64,000 nt of DNA from Phyllostachys edulis (GCA_036346405.1 CM070561.1:33282838-33346837); one strand, 5' to 3'. Counted from the stretch's first letter, positions 34,437 to 46,364 are shown. The notes: generated from the sequence alone by a model not told the origin. Numbers and translations: made by a program.

Positions 34437-35564
34437 ATGGTGAACAAGTCACTCTGGAAGTGGAACCAACGCCAACAATGATGGAAGTGCCCCAATTCCA
34501 CCACCACCAGCAATCAATGGATCAGAATGGCAACAAATGATAGCTAATCAAAATTGTCTAATTGAACAGCTCTCTCAGTCCATCAACAGCAATCGAACCC
34601 AACAAGCTGCAACTTTCTAAGCTCCACCTCCGCCACCCCAAAGGACCAACATATCAGAATTCAGGAGGATGCGTCCGCCGACCTTTTCAAGCAGCACAGA
34701 GCCTATGGATGCAGATGATTGGCTCCGGGCGATTGGTAAGAAGTTGGATATTACTCAGTGTGTTGTTCGCTTCGCACCAACTCATGGGGCCAGCTTCCGA
34801 ATGGTGGGACAACTACAGCCTGGCTAGCCCTGACGCTCAAGCCATCACTTGGAATGAATTTGTGCAAGCTTTCCGCTGTGCACATATTCCATTCGGCATG
34901 ATAACCCTCAAGAAGAAGGAGTTTTGCCCACTACGCCAAGGCAATCTCTCAGTGAATGAATACCTCCACATGTTCAATCAACAGGCACGCTACGCACCAG
35001 AAGATGTTGCAAGAGATGAAGACAAGCAAGAAAGATTCCTTGGAGGACTCAATGATGATCTGTTCATATAGCTGATTTCCCAAGATTATTTTGATTTCCA
35101 GCAGCTGGTCAACAAGGCGATTCGTCAAGAAGGCAAGCACCAAGAGATGGAAAACTGCAAGAGAAGAATAGCTGCACAGAAGTTCAACCCTGGAGGTTTT
35201 CCTAAAGCTAGAGGGACTTCATCGCATCAAGTCAGATTCTAGCCAGCAACTTCAACTGAAACACCTGCAATGAACAACCCGGACAATTTGGAGTCTTCCA
35301 AAACATTTGAGGATGGCCAGTCACAGAAGGACCCCTCCTATGTTACAGGTATCACATGCTTCAACTGCCATGAGGTTGGGCATTTTGCTAGTAAATGTCC
35401 GAAGAAGCAGTAGGCAGCAAATCCAGCCAACATTGAAGTTTCAAAAGTCAACACCATGCAAGCAAACAAGAAGCCACAGACTCGAAGAGGACGCTCAGAC
35501 AACATCACAAACCAGGGGCCGTCTGATGAGGAGCGAAATGCGACGACTACAACTCCAAATTGAA
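34437..35564 (+). pseudogene. gag: gag of element F (Tekay type), frameshifted
   Basis: The frame opens near the ATG at 34437 and drifts through proline-rich sequence. It includes RPPTFSSSTEPMDADDWLRA and, after a frameshift near 34760, LFASHQLMGPASEWWDNY. These are the first half of a Retrotrans_gag domain of the Del/Tekay lineage. Then follow TWNEFVQAFRCAHIPFGMI, VNEYLHMFNQQARYAPEDV and a stop at about 35069. A complete CCHC knuckle, CFNCHEVGHFASKC, is at about 35360-35401, followed by a stop. The N-terminal Gln/Asn-rich stretch has one stop (34617). The protein would package element RNA; this copy cannot make it. Confidence 0.82.
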
Positions 35565-35623
35565 AACCTTGTATCCCTAGCTTTTTTCTAGTTTCTCCAA
35601 ATCTCGGGGACGAGATTCCTTTT

Positions 35624-35634
35624 AAGGGGGGTAG
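35624..35634 (+). other. polypurine tract of element F
   Basis: aaggggggtag directly before the 3' LTR start at 35637, the expected plus-strand primer. Confidence 0.75.
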
Positions 35635-35636
35635 TT

Positions 35637-36043
35637 TGTAACATCCCAAAGTGCTGTTACCAAAATAAAATTAAATAAAGTTATTATTTTGTTGGTTTTC
35701 CTAAAATTTGAAAGAGTTTTATTGCTTCTTTTGAATTTTCGAGGTTTTAAAAGTCAAAATTAAAATTTATTAAAGTTTTTGAAGTTTTATTTGAGTTAAA
35801 TTTGAAAAATAAAAATTAAATTAATTTCTCGAATTTTAAAAGCTTTTCCTTAATTATTTTTAAAGCCAAAATAATTTATTTGTAAAATTAAAAGCCAACT
35901 TTAAGTTGAAATAATTTTGTTAACTCCAAAATAACACTAGGAATTTTTGTGAATTTTTCTAGAATTTTTGGATTTTATTTGCTATTTTCTAAAGCTTAAT
36001 TGAATTACTTGAATTATTTAAAATGCTAAATCCGGGTCCGACA
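35637..36043 (+). repeat. 3' LTR remnant of element F, 407 bp
   Basis: The first 395 or so bases match the start of the 5' LTR to ttaaaatgctaaat. The sequence then jumps directly to cgggtccgaca, the last ten or so bases of the LTR. About 2.85 kb in the middle is gone while both termini remain, so TATA, R and U5 are missing. Confidence 0.9.
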
Positions 36044-36207
36044 GTCGCCTCCCCATAGCATCCAGGCAGTGCCCTCGTCCCATTTTTACCCTCGCTGGAG
36101 CTCCGCCACCCACCGACCATCCCCGGAGATGCCACGCCGACAAACCACTGTAACCCATGCGCCCAGTTCCCATGCGAATTGGTTACCTCGGTGCCACATC
36201 ATCCATG
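36044..36207 (+). mobile_element. LTR C, third piece
   Basis: A short stretch between the target duplications of element F (gtcgc) and of the CACTA element (atg, 36205-36207). It is GC-rich and includes a gccacatcatcc phrase also found just after the CACTA element (39664 on), as expected if both flanks belong to one LTR. Confidence 0.5.
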
Positions 36208-36249
36208 TACTATTACGTAAAATGTATTCACGATGCCTGTAACGCCATC

Positions 36250-36412
36250 ACGCAGGCGGTTTGAGCCGCTCGAGTTTATGGGTCAGTGATGACATGAGGT
36301 CATCACAAACGGTTTTCAACCGTCTATGATGCATACTTTCACAGACGGTTATTAACTGAGAACCATCTGTGATAAGTATATATCATAGACGGTTTGTGGC
36401 TGAAACCGTCTG
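36250..36412 (+). repeat. left subterminal repeats of the CACTA element
   Basis: At least seven copies of variants of tcacagacggtt or aaccgtctgtga in alternating orientation. Many show C to T or G to A changes (for example tcataGACGGTT, AACCATCTGTGA). Confidence 0.82.
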
Positions 36413-36419
36413 TGATGAC

Positions 36420-37350
<931 letters not shown>

Positions 37351-38126
37351 AGATTATGAATGGAATGTTAGGACATACCTGGGATGCAAGAGGTAGGAGA
37401 ACTTGACCGGCATGAACACAGTTACACAAACAAAGGTGAAATGAATGGCGAGAGTTGAGCAGTTCAACAACAAGACAACAAGACCAAGGGTGTCCAAACC
37501 CACTACACCAGTAGTAGCCCTCGGCATCCATCACAGAGCACTAGCCATTTTCATCACAGAGCAAGCGGGGTAGAGACAGAGAGGAAGTAAGGTAGGGTGA
37601 TACCTCAAGATAAATAAGAACTGTATGGCACCACCACCAAAGACAACCTCAACCATCTCCTTCACCTTGCATAAATCACACAAACATCAGGATACAACTT
37701 AAGGCTCAAGCATAAAAATCAAACTCAACAAAAGACATTAAGCTAACAGATCTAGAGGAGAATAGAGGGAGGATGGGGAAAGCAAAGCCCCGCTAGGGCC
37801 CGAGCGCAGGAGGCCGAGTAGGAGAACCAAGCCATGGCGGCGCAGGCGACACGCGGGGTGGCGGTGTCACCGTAGTTGTGGCACGACCCTGACACTGCTC
37901 AAGACACTACTATCGTACGATCTTGTGTAGTGTAGAGTGGTGTCACAACTGGCGGCGACGGCGACGGGGTAGGGCGGCGGTGTCGTGGTAGGGAGGGGAA
38001 CGGACGAGAGTAAATGCGCTGGGGAGTGACGAGTTAGGGCGGGCGCAAACCCTAGCGGCGCTGGGGAGTGACGAGAGTTAGGCCGGGCACAAACCCTAAC
38101 GGTCGGCCTCCTACTAATAAAGAGAC
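37351..38126 (-). other. GC-rich internal CACTA region, possibly captured sequence
   Basis: The minus strand has open frames without recognised domains. A 45-50-bp tandem duplication at about 38010-38100 (gctggggagtgacgag plus gcaaaccctag) is present. The composition is unlike the AT-rich flanks. It may be captured 5' gene sequence, but no coding identity can be given. Confidence 0.35.
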
Positions 38127-38212
38127 TTATCACAGACGGTTCTATTATGGAATCGTCAGTGATAATTATCATAGACGGTTCCATAATAGAACCTTCTGTG
38201 AAATGGTTTTTT
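38127..38212 (+). repeat. internal cluster of CACTA subterminal repeats
   Basis: Four tcacagacggtt/aaccgtctgtga-type motifs lie in the middle of the element, where a simple CACTA copy would have none. They suggest a composite or rearranged element. Confidence 0.75.
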
Positions 38213-38299
38213 CTCAAGTATATTTATCTTGTATATACACTTACATGACATGAAGAAATTACATGTTTATATGTCAATTTTGTCATTTAAATATCATGA

Positions 38300-38313
38300 A
38301 AATTTGGTTTAAC

Positions 38314-38378
<65 letters not shown>

Positions 38379-38470
38379 TCGGATATATATATATATATAA
38401 TTAATTAATTTGTTCCACTAAACCGTCTCGATATAATTAATATATATATATATATATATATAGTAATAAT
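38300..38470. repeat. TA-rich tracts in the CACTA element
   Basis: Several (AT)n runs, the longest at about 38325-38374, alternate with ttaattaatt. No gene is present. Confidence 0.85.
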
Positions 38471-38641
38471 TCAACATATAATTAATATAGTAATTAACTT
38501 CACCTCCAAACTTTTGTTTTCATTTTGAATTTTCATATGGCCAAACAAAGGTGGCTACCGCTACAAAAAAGATTAAAAAAGTAGAAACCTATAAATAAAC
38601 AAAGTTTTTCTAGTGGCGGAGGTAGGTTGCTATCTCCATCT

Positions 38642-39142
38642 TCAATACTTCATAGGCGGCGGCGTCGGCATCGGACGGTTCTCGATCATCGTGAACGGCT
38701 CGAAATGCGCCCACCACGACACGCTTGCTCGAGTGTCTCTCAAGACCTCAGATCGTTGAACCAAGAAGAATTGAGCCCATAGACTCTCTTCCCTTGCTTG
38801 AGGGGTCTCGGCCTGGTCGACTCGGTCGCCTGCCGCCTCGATTACGCAGTCCAAGTGACGGCAAGCCTCCTAGAGACGTGCAATGTTGTTTTGGAGGACC
38901 ACATCGATGACGCGGTAAACTCACCGGAAGTGGGAGATCACCCGAAAGACGCGGCGAAGGAGGATGTCAAGACAGCGGAAGGTGGCCGTCACCTGCTCCG
39001 GCAAATTCTTGGCCGACATAGGAGTGAAGACACTGTTGGAATAGTGTTCTTCCGCAGCACGGTTCAACGTACAACGAGAGCGGTGCTCGTACAGTGCGGC
39101 TAGGTAGGCCATCAATGCCGGCGACAAGGAAGAGGCAACCAT
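38642..39142 (-). pseudogene. antisense 167-codon reading frame in the CACTA element, two stops
   Basis: The minus-strand ATG at 39142 opens MVASSLSPALMAYLAALYEH. The same frame continues through stops at 38921 (TGA) and about 38882 (TAG) to a final stop at 38642, ending in PMPTPPPMKY. Without the two stops it would be one protein of about 166 residues. It is mostly helical and basic, with no domain I recognise. A TATA-like ttttataaaaagg lies about 50 bp upstream on the minus strand (39190-39200). It could be a captured host gene fragment or a CACTA accessory gene. Both stops could be C to T changes of CGA and CAG. Confidence 0.5.
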
Positions 39143-39309
39143 TTCTATTTTTTATATGTGGGGATGATCATCTTAGATGGCAGATGATCCTTTTTATAAA
39201 ACAAGGTATAAATTCGGAGCATGAGACGAAGAGACGCATTGGGGAGCCGAAGCGGATGGCGATTTAAGACACGACGGCGATTTACTTAAGAAAACGCATT
39301 GGGTCAGAG

Positions 39310-39640
39310 CGATATTATCACAGACGGTTATAACAAAAAACCGTCTGTGATATGTGGTAATATCACAGACGGTTATTGTTAAGAACCGTCTGTGATGTTT
39401 CACAGACGGTTCTTTGTTGAAAACCGTCTGTGATATGTAGAATTATCACAGACGGTTATTAACAAGAACCGTCTGTGATACTTCACAGACGGTTTTCAAC
39501 ATGAACCGTCTGTGATATTACCTCTTCACAGACGGTTTTTAGCGTTAGCCGAAGAATACGACGGTCTCTAAACCAAAACCGTCTGTGATTGCATATAATA
39601 CAGATGGTTTTGGTCAACCGTCTGTGATGAGGCGTCCAGT
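39310..39640 (+). repeat. right subterminal repeats of the CACTA element
   Basis: About a dozen tcacagacggtt motifs and complements, many as direct or inverted pairs such as ATCACAGACGGTT-N-AACCGTCTGTGAT. They are better preserved than the left cluster. In CACTA families such repeats bind the transposase. Confidence 0.88.
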
Positions 39641-39661
39641 ATTAGCCTTTTTGTAGTAGTG

Positions 39662-40511
39662 ATGCCACATCAACCGCCAAGTCATCAACCCCGCCACCTC
39701 AGCTCCGTGTCAATAGTCATGCACACGTGGATGCCACGTAAGCGCCACCCTACCAAACCCTAAATCGAAGCTGTATGGACATGGTTCATGTGAACCTACT
39801 CTATGACATCTAGACCCTGCTTGTCATTGCACTATTCTAGGAACCCATTCCACCGTGCACCACAAACCCTAGATCGTGGACTTGGTCTATGGATCAATGG
39901 CCCACTTGTCATTCTCTTAAACCATTTTCTGGAATTCTTTATATTCTAGAAATCCTTAAATCTAGTGGGTCCCACTTGTCATCCACGCACCCTTTTCCAG
40001 GATTTCCGAAATAAATTAATTGAGGAATATTCTGTGGGTCCCAATTGTCATTCTCTCTCTTCATATCGTTCTCTCTCCAGCGCCTTGGCCCACATGTTAC
40101 CCATTGATTTCATCTCTCTTTCACTTACCAGTGGACCCCACTTGTAAGTATCCAATTATTTTTATTTTATTTAATCCAAAGGAATATTCTCTGAATATTC
40201 TTTTCTCCCTCTCAATTTCATCATTTCATGTGAATTTCAATCTTCCGAGAGCCATATCTTCTTCATCCATATTCCGATTGAACCCATTCAAGTTTCTAAA
40301 TTCATATCAATTCAATATCTATCTTCTGGTACCATTCAATTTCAATTTGGAGTTTATTTGATTTGTATTTTTGAATTTCATTTATTTTTGCGCTTTCTTT
40401 CTCGTTAGACGTTGAAGTCTTGGAATCATCCGAAGGAGCTGAAGTTCAAGGAAGTAGAAGGTCAAAAATAAATAAGATCATCATTGCTATAGCAAGGCAA
40501 GGTGTAGTTAA
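39662..40511 (+). mobile_element. LTR C, fourth piece
   Basis: It continues LTR C. It contains the blocks tttcatgtgaatttcaatctt, cttcatccatattccgattg and the ctatagcaaggcaag end that parallel 14345-14580 of the solo LTR. It is cut at 40512 by element 2. The rest of LTR C must lie beyond the right edge of the window. Confidence 0.65.
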
Positions 40512-42101
40512 TGTTGATGACAAGATTTAGCATCTTTAAAAAGGGTTTTAAAGACCTCTCGGGAGGTTCCGATTTTCAACGCGGTATGACCGATGTGTTC
40601 CTGGCGGTAGTACTGCATGCTGTTTGCATCGCATTTGGTTTTTGTTGAAGTCATAGTTTTCAGCGAGTAATAGCCAAATCGGTAGTACCAGCAAGATAAG
40701 CGCGGAACTACCTCTCAGCAGTACTACCGCAATAATACGGCGGTACTACATCTAAGAGGTATTACCGCAATAATGCAGCGGTACTACCGCAAGACGTTTG
40801 ATCTGAGTAGATTTCTTGGTGACGTCCAATTAAAAATGGACGGTCCAGATCATTGTGAACGTTTGGACCGTCCGAGCGTAAAGGGACTTATGAAGCGTCC
40901 GATTGAAATCCAACGGCTCAAAAGTAGGTGAACGTTCGGACCGTCCGACGTAAAGAGACTTGTGAAGCGCTCGATTGGCCATTTCAACTGGGCCGCCCAC
41001 GGCAAAACACGAAGTTTTGAGGTCTTTTGAAGCATTTCAAGAACGCAGAGTTCCGCAATAAGAAGCGGTACTACCCTCAAAGGTAATACCGCGTGTTTAA
41101 TGGCGAATATACCGCTTTCTTGGATCTATCACGAGCGGTACTACCGCACATATGCAAAGGTACTACCGCAGGTCACTTGATCTGAGATGGATTCTTGGTG
41201 ACGTTTGATTGAGATCGAATGGTCCTAATCATTGTGAACGTGTGGACCATCCGAACGTAAAGGGATTCGTAAAGCGTCCGATTGAAATCTAACGGCTTAA
41301 AAGCAGGTGAACGTTCGAACCGTTCTAAAGTAAAGGGGCTTGTGAAGCGTTCGATTGGCCATTTCAATCTGGGCCATCCATGTGGCAAGGCATGTATCTC
41401 TGAAGCTTTGGAAACTTTTTCATGGAGCGGTAGTTCCGCGATGTGAAGCGGTATTACCGCACAAAGGTAGTACCGGAAGTTTTGCGGCGGTAATACCGTG
41501 GTTCATTCAAGAATTTCGCGAAGACTTCAAGACAACCAGTTGCTATTGGAGCGATACGACCGCTTGTTTAGTGCGGTATTATCAAGATTACGGTCGTTCC
41601 GACCGCTATTTGGCGGAACTACCGTGTTTCGCTTTGAGTTGTTCTCGACCTCCCGCGGATCTCCAAATGAGGATTTCTTCAAGACCTTCAGAAGAATTGT
41701 TATATGGAAAACATGCGTATTTAAATTGGGGAAAGTATGTCAAGAATAGAAGGTTTGGAAGTTGTAACCGAATCATATCTTGATTGGATTAAGAGTTCTA
41801 GGCTCTTACGGCTGAGACCTGCCGCCCTTTAAAAGGGTTGAGGCCGATTGTAAAAGATATCAACCAATCGATCAAATACCAATCGCATCTACTTTTATTC
41901 ATAGTTCCTCATAGTTCCGTGCCTTTTCAATCCCTTTTGCTTCCCGTCTGGCAAGATCGCAAGATCAACCCGTGCAAACACCACCGCACTGCGCCACGAC
42001 TAGCTCCGCCTAGGCGCTGTGCGTTGGTGACGTGATCCGGAGCACTTCATTGCTGTCACGATCGTCGTGTTGTGCGCGATACCATTTCTGCATGCAATAC
42101 A
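40512..42101 (+). repeat. 5' LTR of element 2, 1590 bp
   Basis: It starts TGTTGATGACAAGATTTAGC and ends aataca before the primer site. The start is repeated at 53752. It holds about 15-20 copies of a GCGGTANTACCGC-type motif and an internal tandem duplication of about 365 bp (40800-41160 and 41164-41500). A ctttaaaagg stretch at about 41826-41835 may be its TATA. The open frames inside are not genes. Confidence 0.88.
40800..41500 (+). repeat. about 365-bp tandem duplication inside the element 2 LTR
   Basis: Both units run from ttgatctgagtngatt through tgattg...gaacgt...gaccrtccg and aaatcyaacggct to the gcggtagttccgc region. Unit 2 has diverged by scattered transitions. The 3' LTR has the same duplication, with unit 2 cut at 54591. 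Confidence 0.82.
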
Positions 42102-42102
42102 A

Positions 42103-42122
42103 TTGGCGACTTTGCTGGGGAC
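42103..42122 (+). other. primer-binding site of element 2
   Basis: TTGGCGACTTTGCTGGGGA begins 1-2 bases after the LTR end. It is a form common in plant gypsy elements. I do not assign the tRNA. Confidence 0.75.
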
Positions 42123-42223
42123 GATCATTTCGGCTATATGTTTACAGCCGAACCTGTTCCCTGGGCAAAACTGAAGAAGAAGCTGCACTGTTTGAACCAA
42201 GCCAGGGATTAATATCTGCAAGC

Positions 42224-44516
42224 ATGGCCAAGGATGGATCCACTGTTGATGCCAAAAACATCATCACTCCCACGCTTGAGGATCTGCCCGAAGAGTATCG
42301 CCAGGAGTACGAACAACGCAAATTGGAATTTGACAAATTGATGTTATCATGTTTCCAGAATACAAGGCAAGGTATTGTCAAAAAGGAGGGTGAATTGCCA
42401 TCTATTTATATTAAACCTGAAGTAGCCCCTACTGTAAGTAATGCATCTCTTTCTGAAGAGCAAATTGCTTTAATGATTGATCAGCAACTAGGTGCTACTA
42501 TGGATAGGTTGCTATCTAGTCGTCTTAAAGATATAGGTCTTGAAGCGCAAAGTGAGAAAAATCTGAAGCAACGTGTTTCGCCCCATGCTTACAGTGGTAA
42601 CAATGATGGCAATGCTCAGCACAATTCCTTGCTTGTCGACACATCAATGTAATACATCATCTAGAATTATCCCGCAGAGTGTGCCGATGCAACAAGATAC
42701 ATAGCGAACTAATGGGTTAGTTCTGTTGATCATAATACTTCATCACATACTCTGCTATACCCGGATCTATGGCTCTTGTGCCTTTCTCATATGCAGATCC
42801 TAGCATGATAAATTTGGGTGCACATAATGTTGACAACTACAGTGGTGTGAGAGACAATTCAACAAACTTGCAAATGCCTTTGTACCACACTGTAGCATAT
42901 AGTACACCTCCTATACCTCCTCAAGGTTTGGATGTTGCATATGGGCCGTTGTCGGATGGTCATTTTTCACACACACAGCCGAACCAAGCTCCACAGTATG
43001 CTTATGACACTTTACAACCTAATGTTCTTAGGCCACCACAACCAGTCAATAAAACACCTAATCAGCCTACGGCCAAGACGTATGTTGGGCCTGGGAACAT
43101 TAGAGAACAAGTAGCTAATATGTTTAGAGAGACATGTGGGGTAGAGCCTAAAGGAAGATCACATTCATATCAAAAGCCATACCCTGATATTTATGATACC
43201 GTACAATATCCTAGGGGGTTTAGAGTTCCTGAATTTGTTAAGTTTACTGGAGATGACAATAGATCCACATTGGAACATATAGGACAATTTATTGTGCAAT
43301 GTGGTGAAGCTAGTGTTATTGATGCTCTAAAGTTAAGGTTATTTCCTTTGTCTCTATCCGGCACTGTATTTAATTGGTATACTTCACTTGCACCTAATTC
43401 AGTTCACACATGGTCCCAGTTGGAGCAAAAGTTTCATGAATATTTTTATACTGGTGACACTGAGTTAAGATTGTCACATTTAACATCGGTTAAACAAAAG
43501 CACAATGAACCTGTTGCTGATTACATTAGGAGGTTTAGAGAGGTAAGAAACCGATGTTTTAAGTTAATAATTTCTGATAAAGACCTAGCTGATTTAGCCT
43601 ACTCATGTTTACTTTCTCACTTGAAAGAGAAATTAGAAAATCATGATTTCTTAGATGTTAGCCAAGTGTTACAGAAAGCTCTAGCACAAGAAAGCCGAGT
43701 TAAAGAAACTAGGAACTTTCAGAGATCAAGTGACAAAGTAAAAGTAGATCGTCCCAATGTTCACATGCTTAAATATGAATCTGAAAATTCAGACGATGAT
43801 GACATTGATGTCTGTGTGACCGAATGGACATGGTCTTCAAAATCTAAACCATTTGTCTGTTCAGCTTTAAAGCCGTTTTCACAAAAGAATCGGCAAGAGG
43901 AAATTAAGTATACTTTTGATATTGCTAAATGCGATAGAATCTTTGATTATGTACTGCAGGAGAAACAAATCAAATTGCTTGACAATCATGTTATACCGAC
44001 ACTCGAAGAATTAAGGAGGCGTGCATATTGTAAGTGGCACAATTCTTATTCTCATGCCACTAATGATTGCAATGTTTTTCATCGACAGGTTCAATCGGCC
44101 ATTAATGAGGGACAATTGAAATTTGCTGTAGGGCCAAAAATGTAGCTAGATCATAATCCCTTCCCTGTCAATATGATTGATTTTGAGAACAAGAAGGTGC
44201 TTATTCGGCCATCTCAAGCCGAATCTACAAAAGGAAAAAATGTGGTGGTAGACATGGGGGACATAAAGACATCAGATTCTGGAACTGTACAGGTTGTTAA
44301 GTCAAAAATGATCAAACTAAAAGGCCCAGAAGTTGATCATTGGAAGATTAACGAAGGCAAAAGCAAAACCATCAAAAGAGTTGAAAGGCCGAAACCTACA
44401 TTCAAGGAGTTCTGGCCAAATACGAAGATGGTAAGGCCAACCGCAAAGCAACTAATCAGCCAAGTAATTTCAAGCAGCCTAGATCACCTATAAAACACGA
44501 GTTTGATGGTCGGAAT
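42224..44516 (+). pseudogene. gag: gag of element 2, N-terminal and central parts
   Basis: ATG at 42224 opens MAKDGSTVDAKNIITPTLED. This frame stops at 42652; after a frameshift, 42769-44145 gives 458 uninterrupted residues. The Retrotrans_gag domain lies at about residues 150-310 (VPEFVKFTGDDNRSTLEHI, RLFPLSLSGTVFNWYTSL, VADYIRRFREVRNRC). The C-terminal part has a CKWHNSYSHATNDCNVF motif, the CxWH...C type knuckle of this lineage (C-x3-H-x9-C order). After a TAG at 44143 the same frame continues 44173-44493 and then meets solo LTR G. Gag would form the particle; this copy is interrupted. Confidence 0.84.
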
Positions 44517-45084
44517 TGTAACGTCCCGTTTCTCTTAAGCTTCTTGCCTGGTTTTCAAAATAAAAGTAACCATTTGGCTTTATCGAGAATCCAAAGCTTA
44601 ACCTGACGTTTTGAAATCTGGAGAGTTCAATTGGAATTAATTAAAACTTAACTAAGTTCTTTGTTGGTGTTCCTTGCTGTTTGAGCCTCTCTGTGTGTCC
44701 CTGGGTTTGTCTCTTCTCTCTTAACTTCCTTTGTTGGGCTGAATCTCTTTGAGATCCAGACCTCTCTCTTATCTCCCCTCTGTTCGAACCTCTCCCTAGC
44801 TTGGGGTTTTCCTGTCAAAGACCCAGCTCAGGTTTGTGTTTCAAAACCTCTTTGGTCCCTCCAAGCCACGCTTGGTTTTGTTTCTTTTGGACCTCCCGTG
44901 GACCTCTCCACGCTCTCTCGGAACCCCTGAGTTCTCTTGGGCGCTCCAGAGTCTCTCTGGACCTCCCAGCGCCCCTTTTTGGGACCCTCCTAGATCTCCT
45001 CGTGGCTATTTGGACCTCCCTTGTGTCCAAATAGACCTCCTCTCGTCCTGCGGACTTTTCTCGTGTCCTTCTAACCTTCTTCCC

Positions 45085-45450
45085 GTCCTTTAAGACCTCC
45101 CTTGTTGAGATCTAGCCGCTCGACCTCCTTGTTGAGATCTAGCCGCTCGCACCTCCCTTGTTGAGATCTAGCCGCTCAGACCTCCCTTGTTGAGATCTAG
45201 CCGCTCAGACCTCCCCTTGTTGAGATCTAGCCGCACCTCCCTTGTTGAGATCTAGCCGCTCAGACCTCCCTTGTTGAGATCTAGCCGCTCAGACCTCCCT
45301 TGTTGAGATCTAGCCGCTCGAGACCTCCCTTGTTGAGATCTAGCCGCTCGCACCTCCCCTTGTTGAGATCTAGCCGCTCGACCTCCCTTGTTGGGATCTA
45401 GCTGCTCGGACCTCCCCTTGTTAGGATCTCGCCATTAGGACCTCCTCTCG
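45085..45450 (+). repeat. 12-copy tandem array of a 29-bp GACCTCC-TTGTTGAGATCTAGCCGCTC unit
   Basis: The unit contains GACCTCCC followed by ttgttgAGATCTagccgctc. The first ten copies are nearly identical with 1-3-base length changes; the last two or three decay (gggatctagctgctcg, then aggatctcgcc). It sits 900 bp upstream of the LTR G TATA box. Confidence 0.92.
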
Positions 45451-46355
45451 GGAGATCTTAGCCGTCTGTGTCCTCCCTTAGTTGGATCCAAAGGTTCCGA
45501 CCTCCTTAGGTCCAAGACCTCCTTAGCGCTTGGACCCATCTTTGACTCTTCTTGGTACAGACGCTTGAGGCCTTGCCTTCTTAACCTTAGGACCATCCGA
45601 TGTGGGTTGGATGGCCCGATCCTAAGGGCATGTTAGCTTGGTCCTAACGTTCCTTTCCTTTCTGGACGCTCGATTCCAATCGAACAGTTCGCTTTGATGC
45701 TTGCTTGCCTTTGTTTCCGTGACCTCCTCCTCGTTGTTTTGCAAAGACCACCTCCCGGTCTTTCTTTGGTCTTTTGTAAGGACCACCCTCCTAAATCAGA
45801 TATTCTGTTGGTCGGGACCTCCCTCGCACCCTTTGATCTGGACCGTCGAGGTCCTCCCCTTTGAGATCTTGACCATAGATCTCCCCTTTTTGGAGATCTA
45901 CTCGTCAGGACCTCCCCTGCACCCTTTGATCTGGACCGTTGAGGTCCTCCCCTTGAAATCTTTACCCTTAGACCTCCCTTGTGCAGGTCTGAGCGTCAGG
46001 ACCTCTTCGTTTTGAGCTTTGAGGACCTCTTGTCCAGGACCTCCCCCCCTCTGAGTGTCTTGGATCTCTTGCCCAGGACCTCATAGTGGTCTTTGGTGGG
46101 GATGACCCTTGCGGTGGGGCCACCTCTTTGACTTGTGGTGCACCCTTTTGATCGGCCCCACTTGCCCCCCTCTTCACCTTGTAATTATTGCTCCTCCTCG
46201 AACTCTGTGCGCATTTAATAGGTGTCGGGTCACATTAAATGCAATCACATCTCGAGGTACTTTATTTCAATTCTTTTAGGGCAAGCCCCGCCTAGTTGTC
46301 CCGATTGCTGCACGTCATCGAAGTTTTTCCTTGTGGTGCACACTACCAACTCGGC

Positions 46356-46364
46356 TATATAAAG
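46356..46364 (+). promoter_or_regulatory. TATA box of solo LTR G
   Basis: TATATAAAG in tcggcTATATAAAGctggg, followed by a pyrimidine-rich leader. Confidence 0.68.

Larger units (their letters stand above)
30610..36043 (+). mobile_element. element F: gag-only Tekay-type element with collapsed 3' LTR
   Basis: The 5' LTR is 30610-33867, the iMet primer site 33872-33883, the gag remnant 34437-35564, the polypurine tract about 35624-35634 and the 3' LTR remnant 35637-36043. The flanks are atcgc (30605-30609) and gtcgc (36044-36048), a 5-bp duplication with one transition. The internal region is only 1.77 kb and has no pol. The element either was non-autonomous when it inserted or lost pol afterwards. 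Confidence 0.88.

Noticed and set aside
42032..42223. N-terminal extension of element 2 gag before MAKDGS
   Set aside because: It runs through the LTR end and primer-binding site, which are not translated in this lineage; the start at 42224 is preferred.
45085..45450. Possible CRISPR-like array (regular 29-bp repeats)
   Set aside because: The whole unit is repeated head to tail with no unique spacers, and the setting is a plant LTR. It is a minisatellite.
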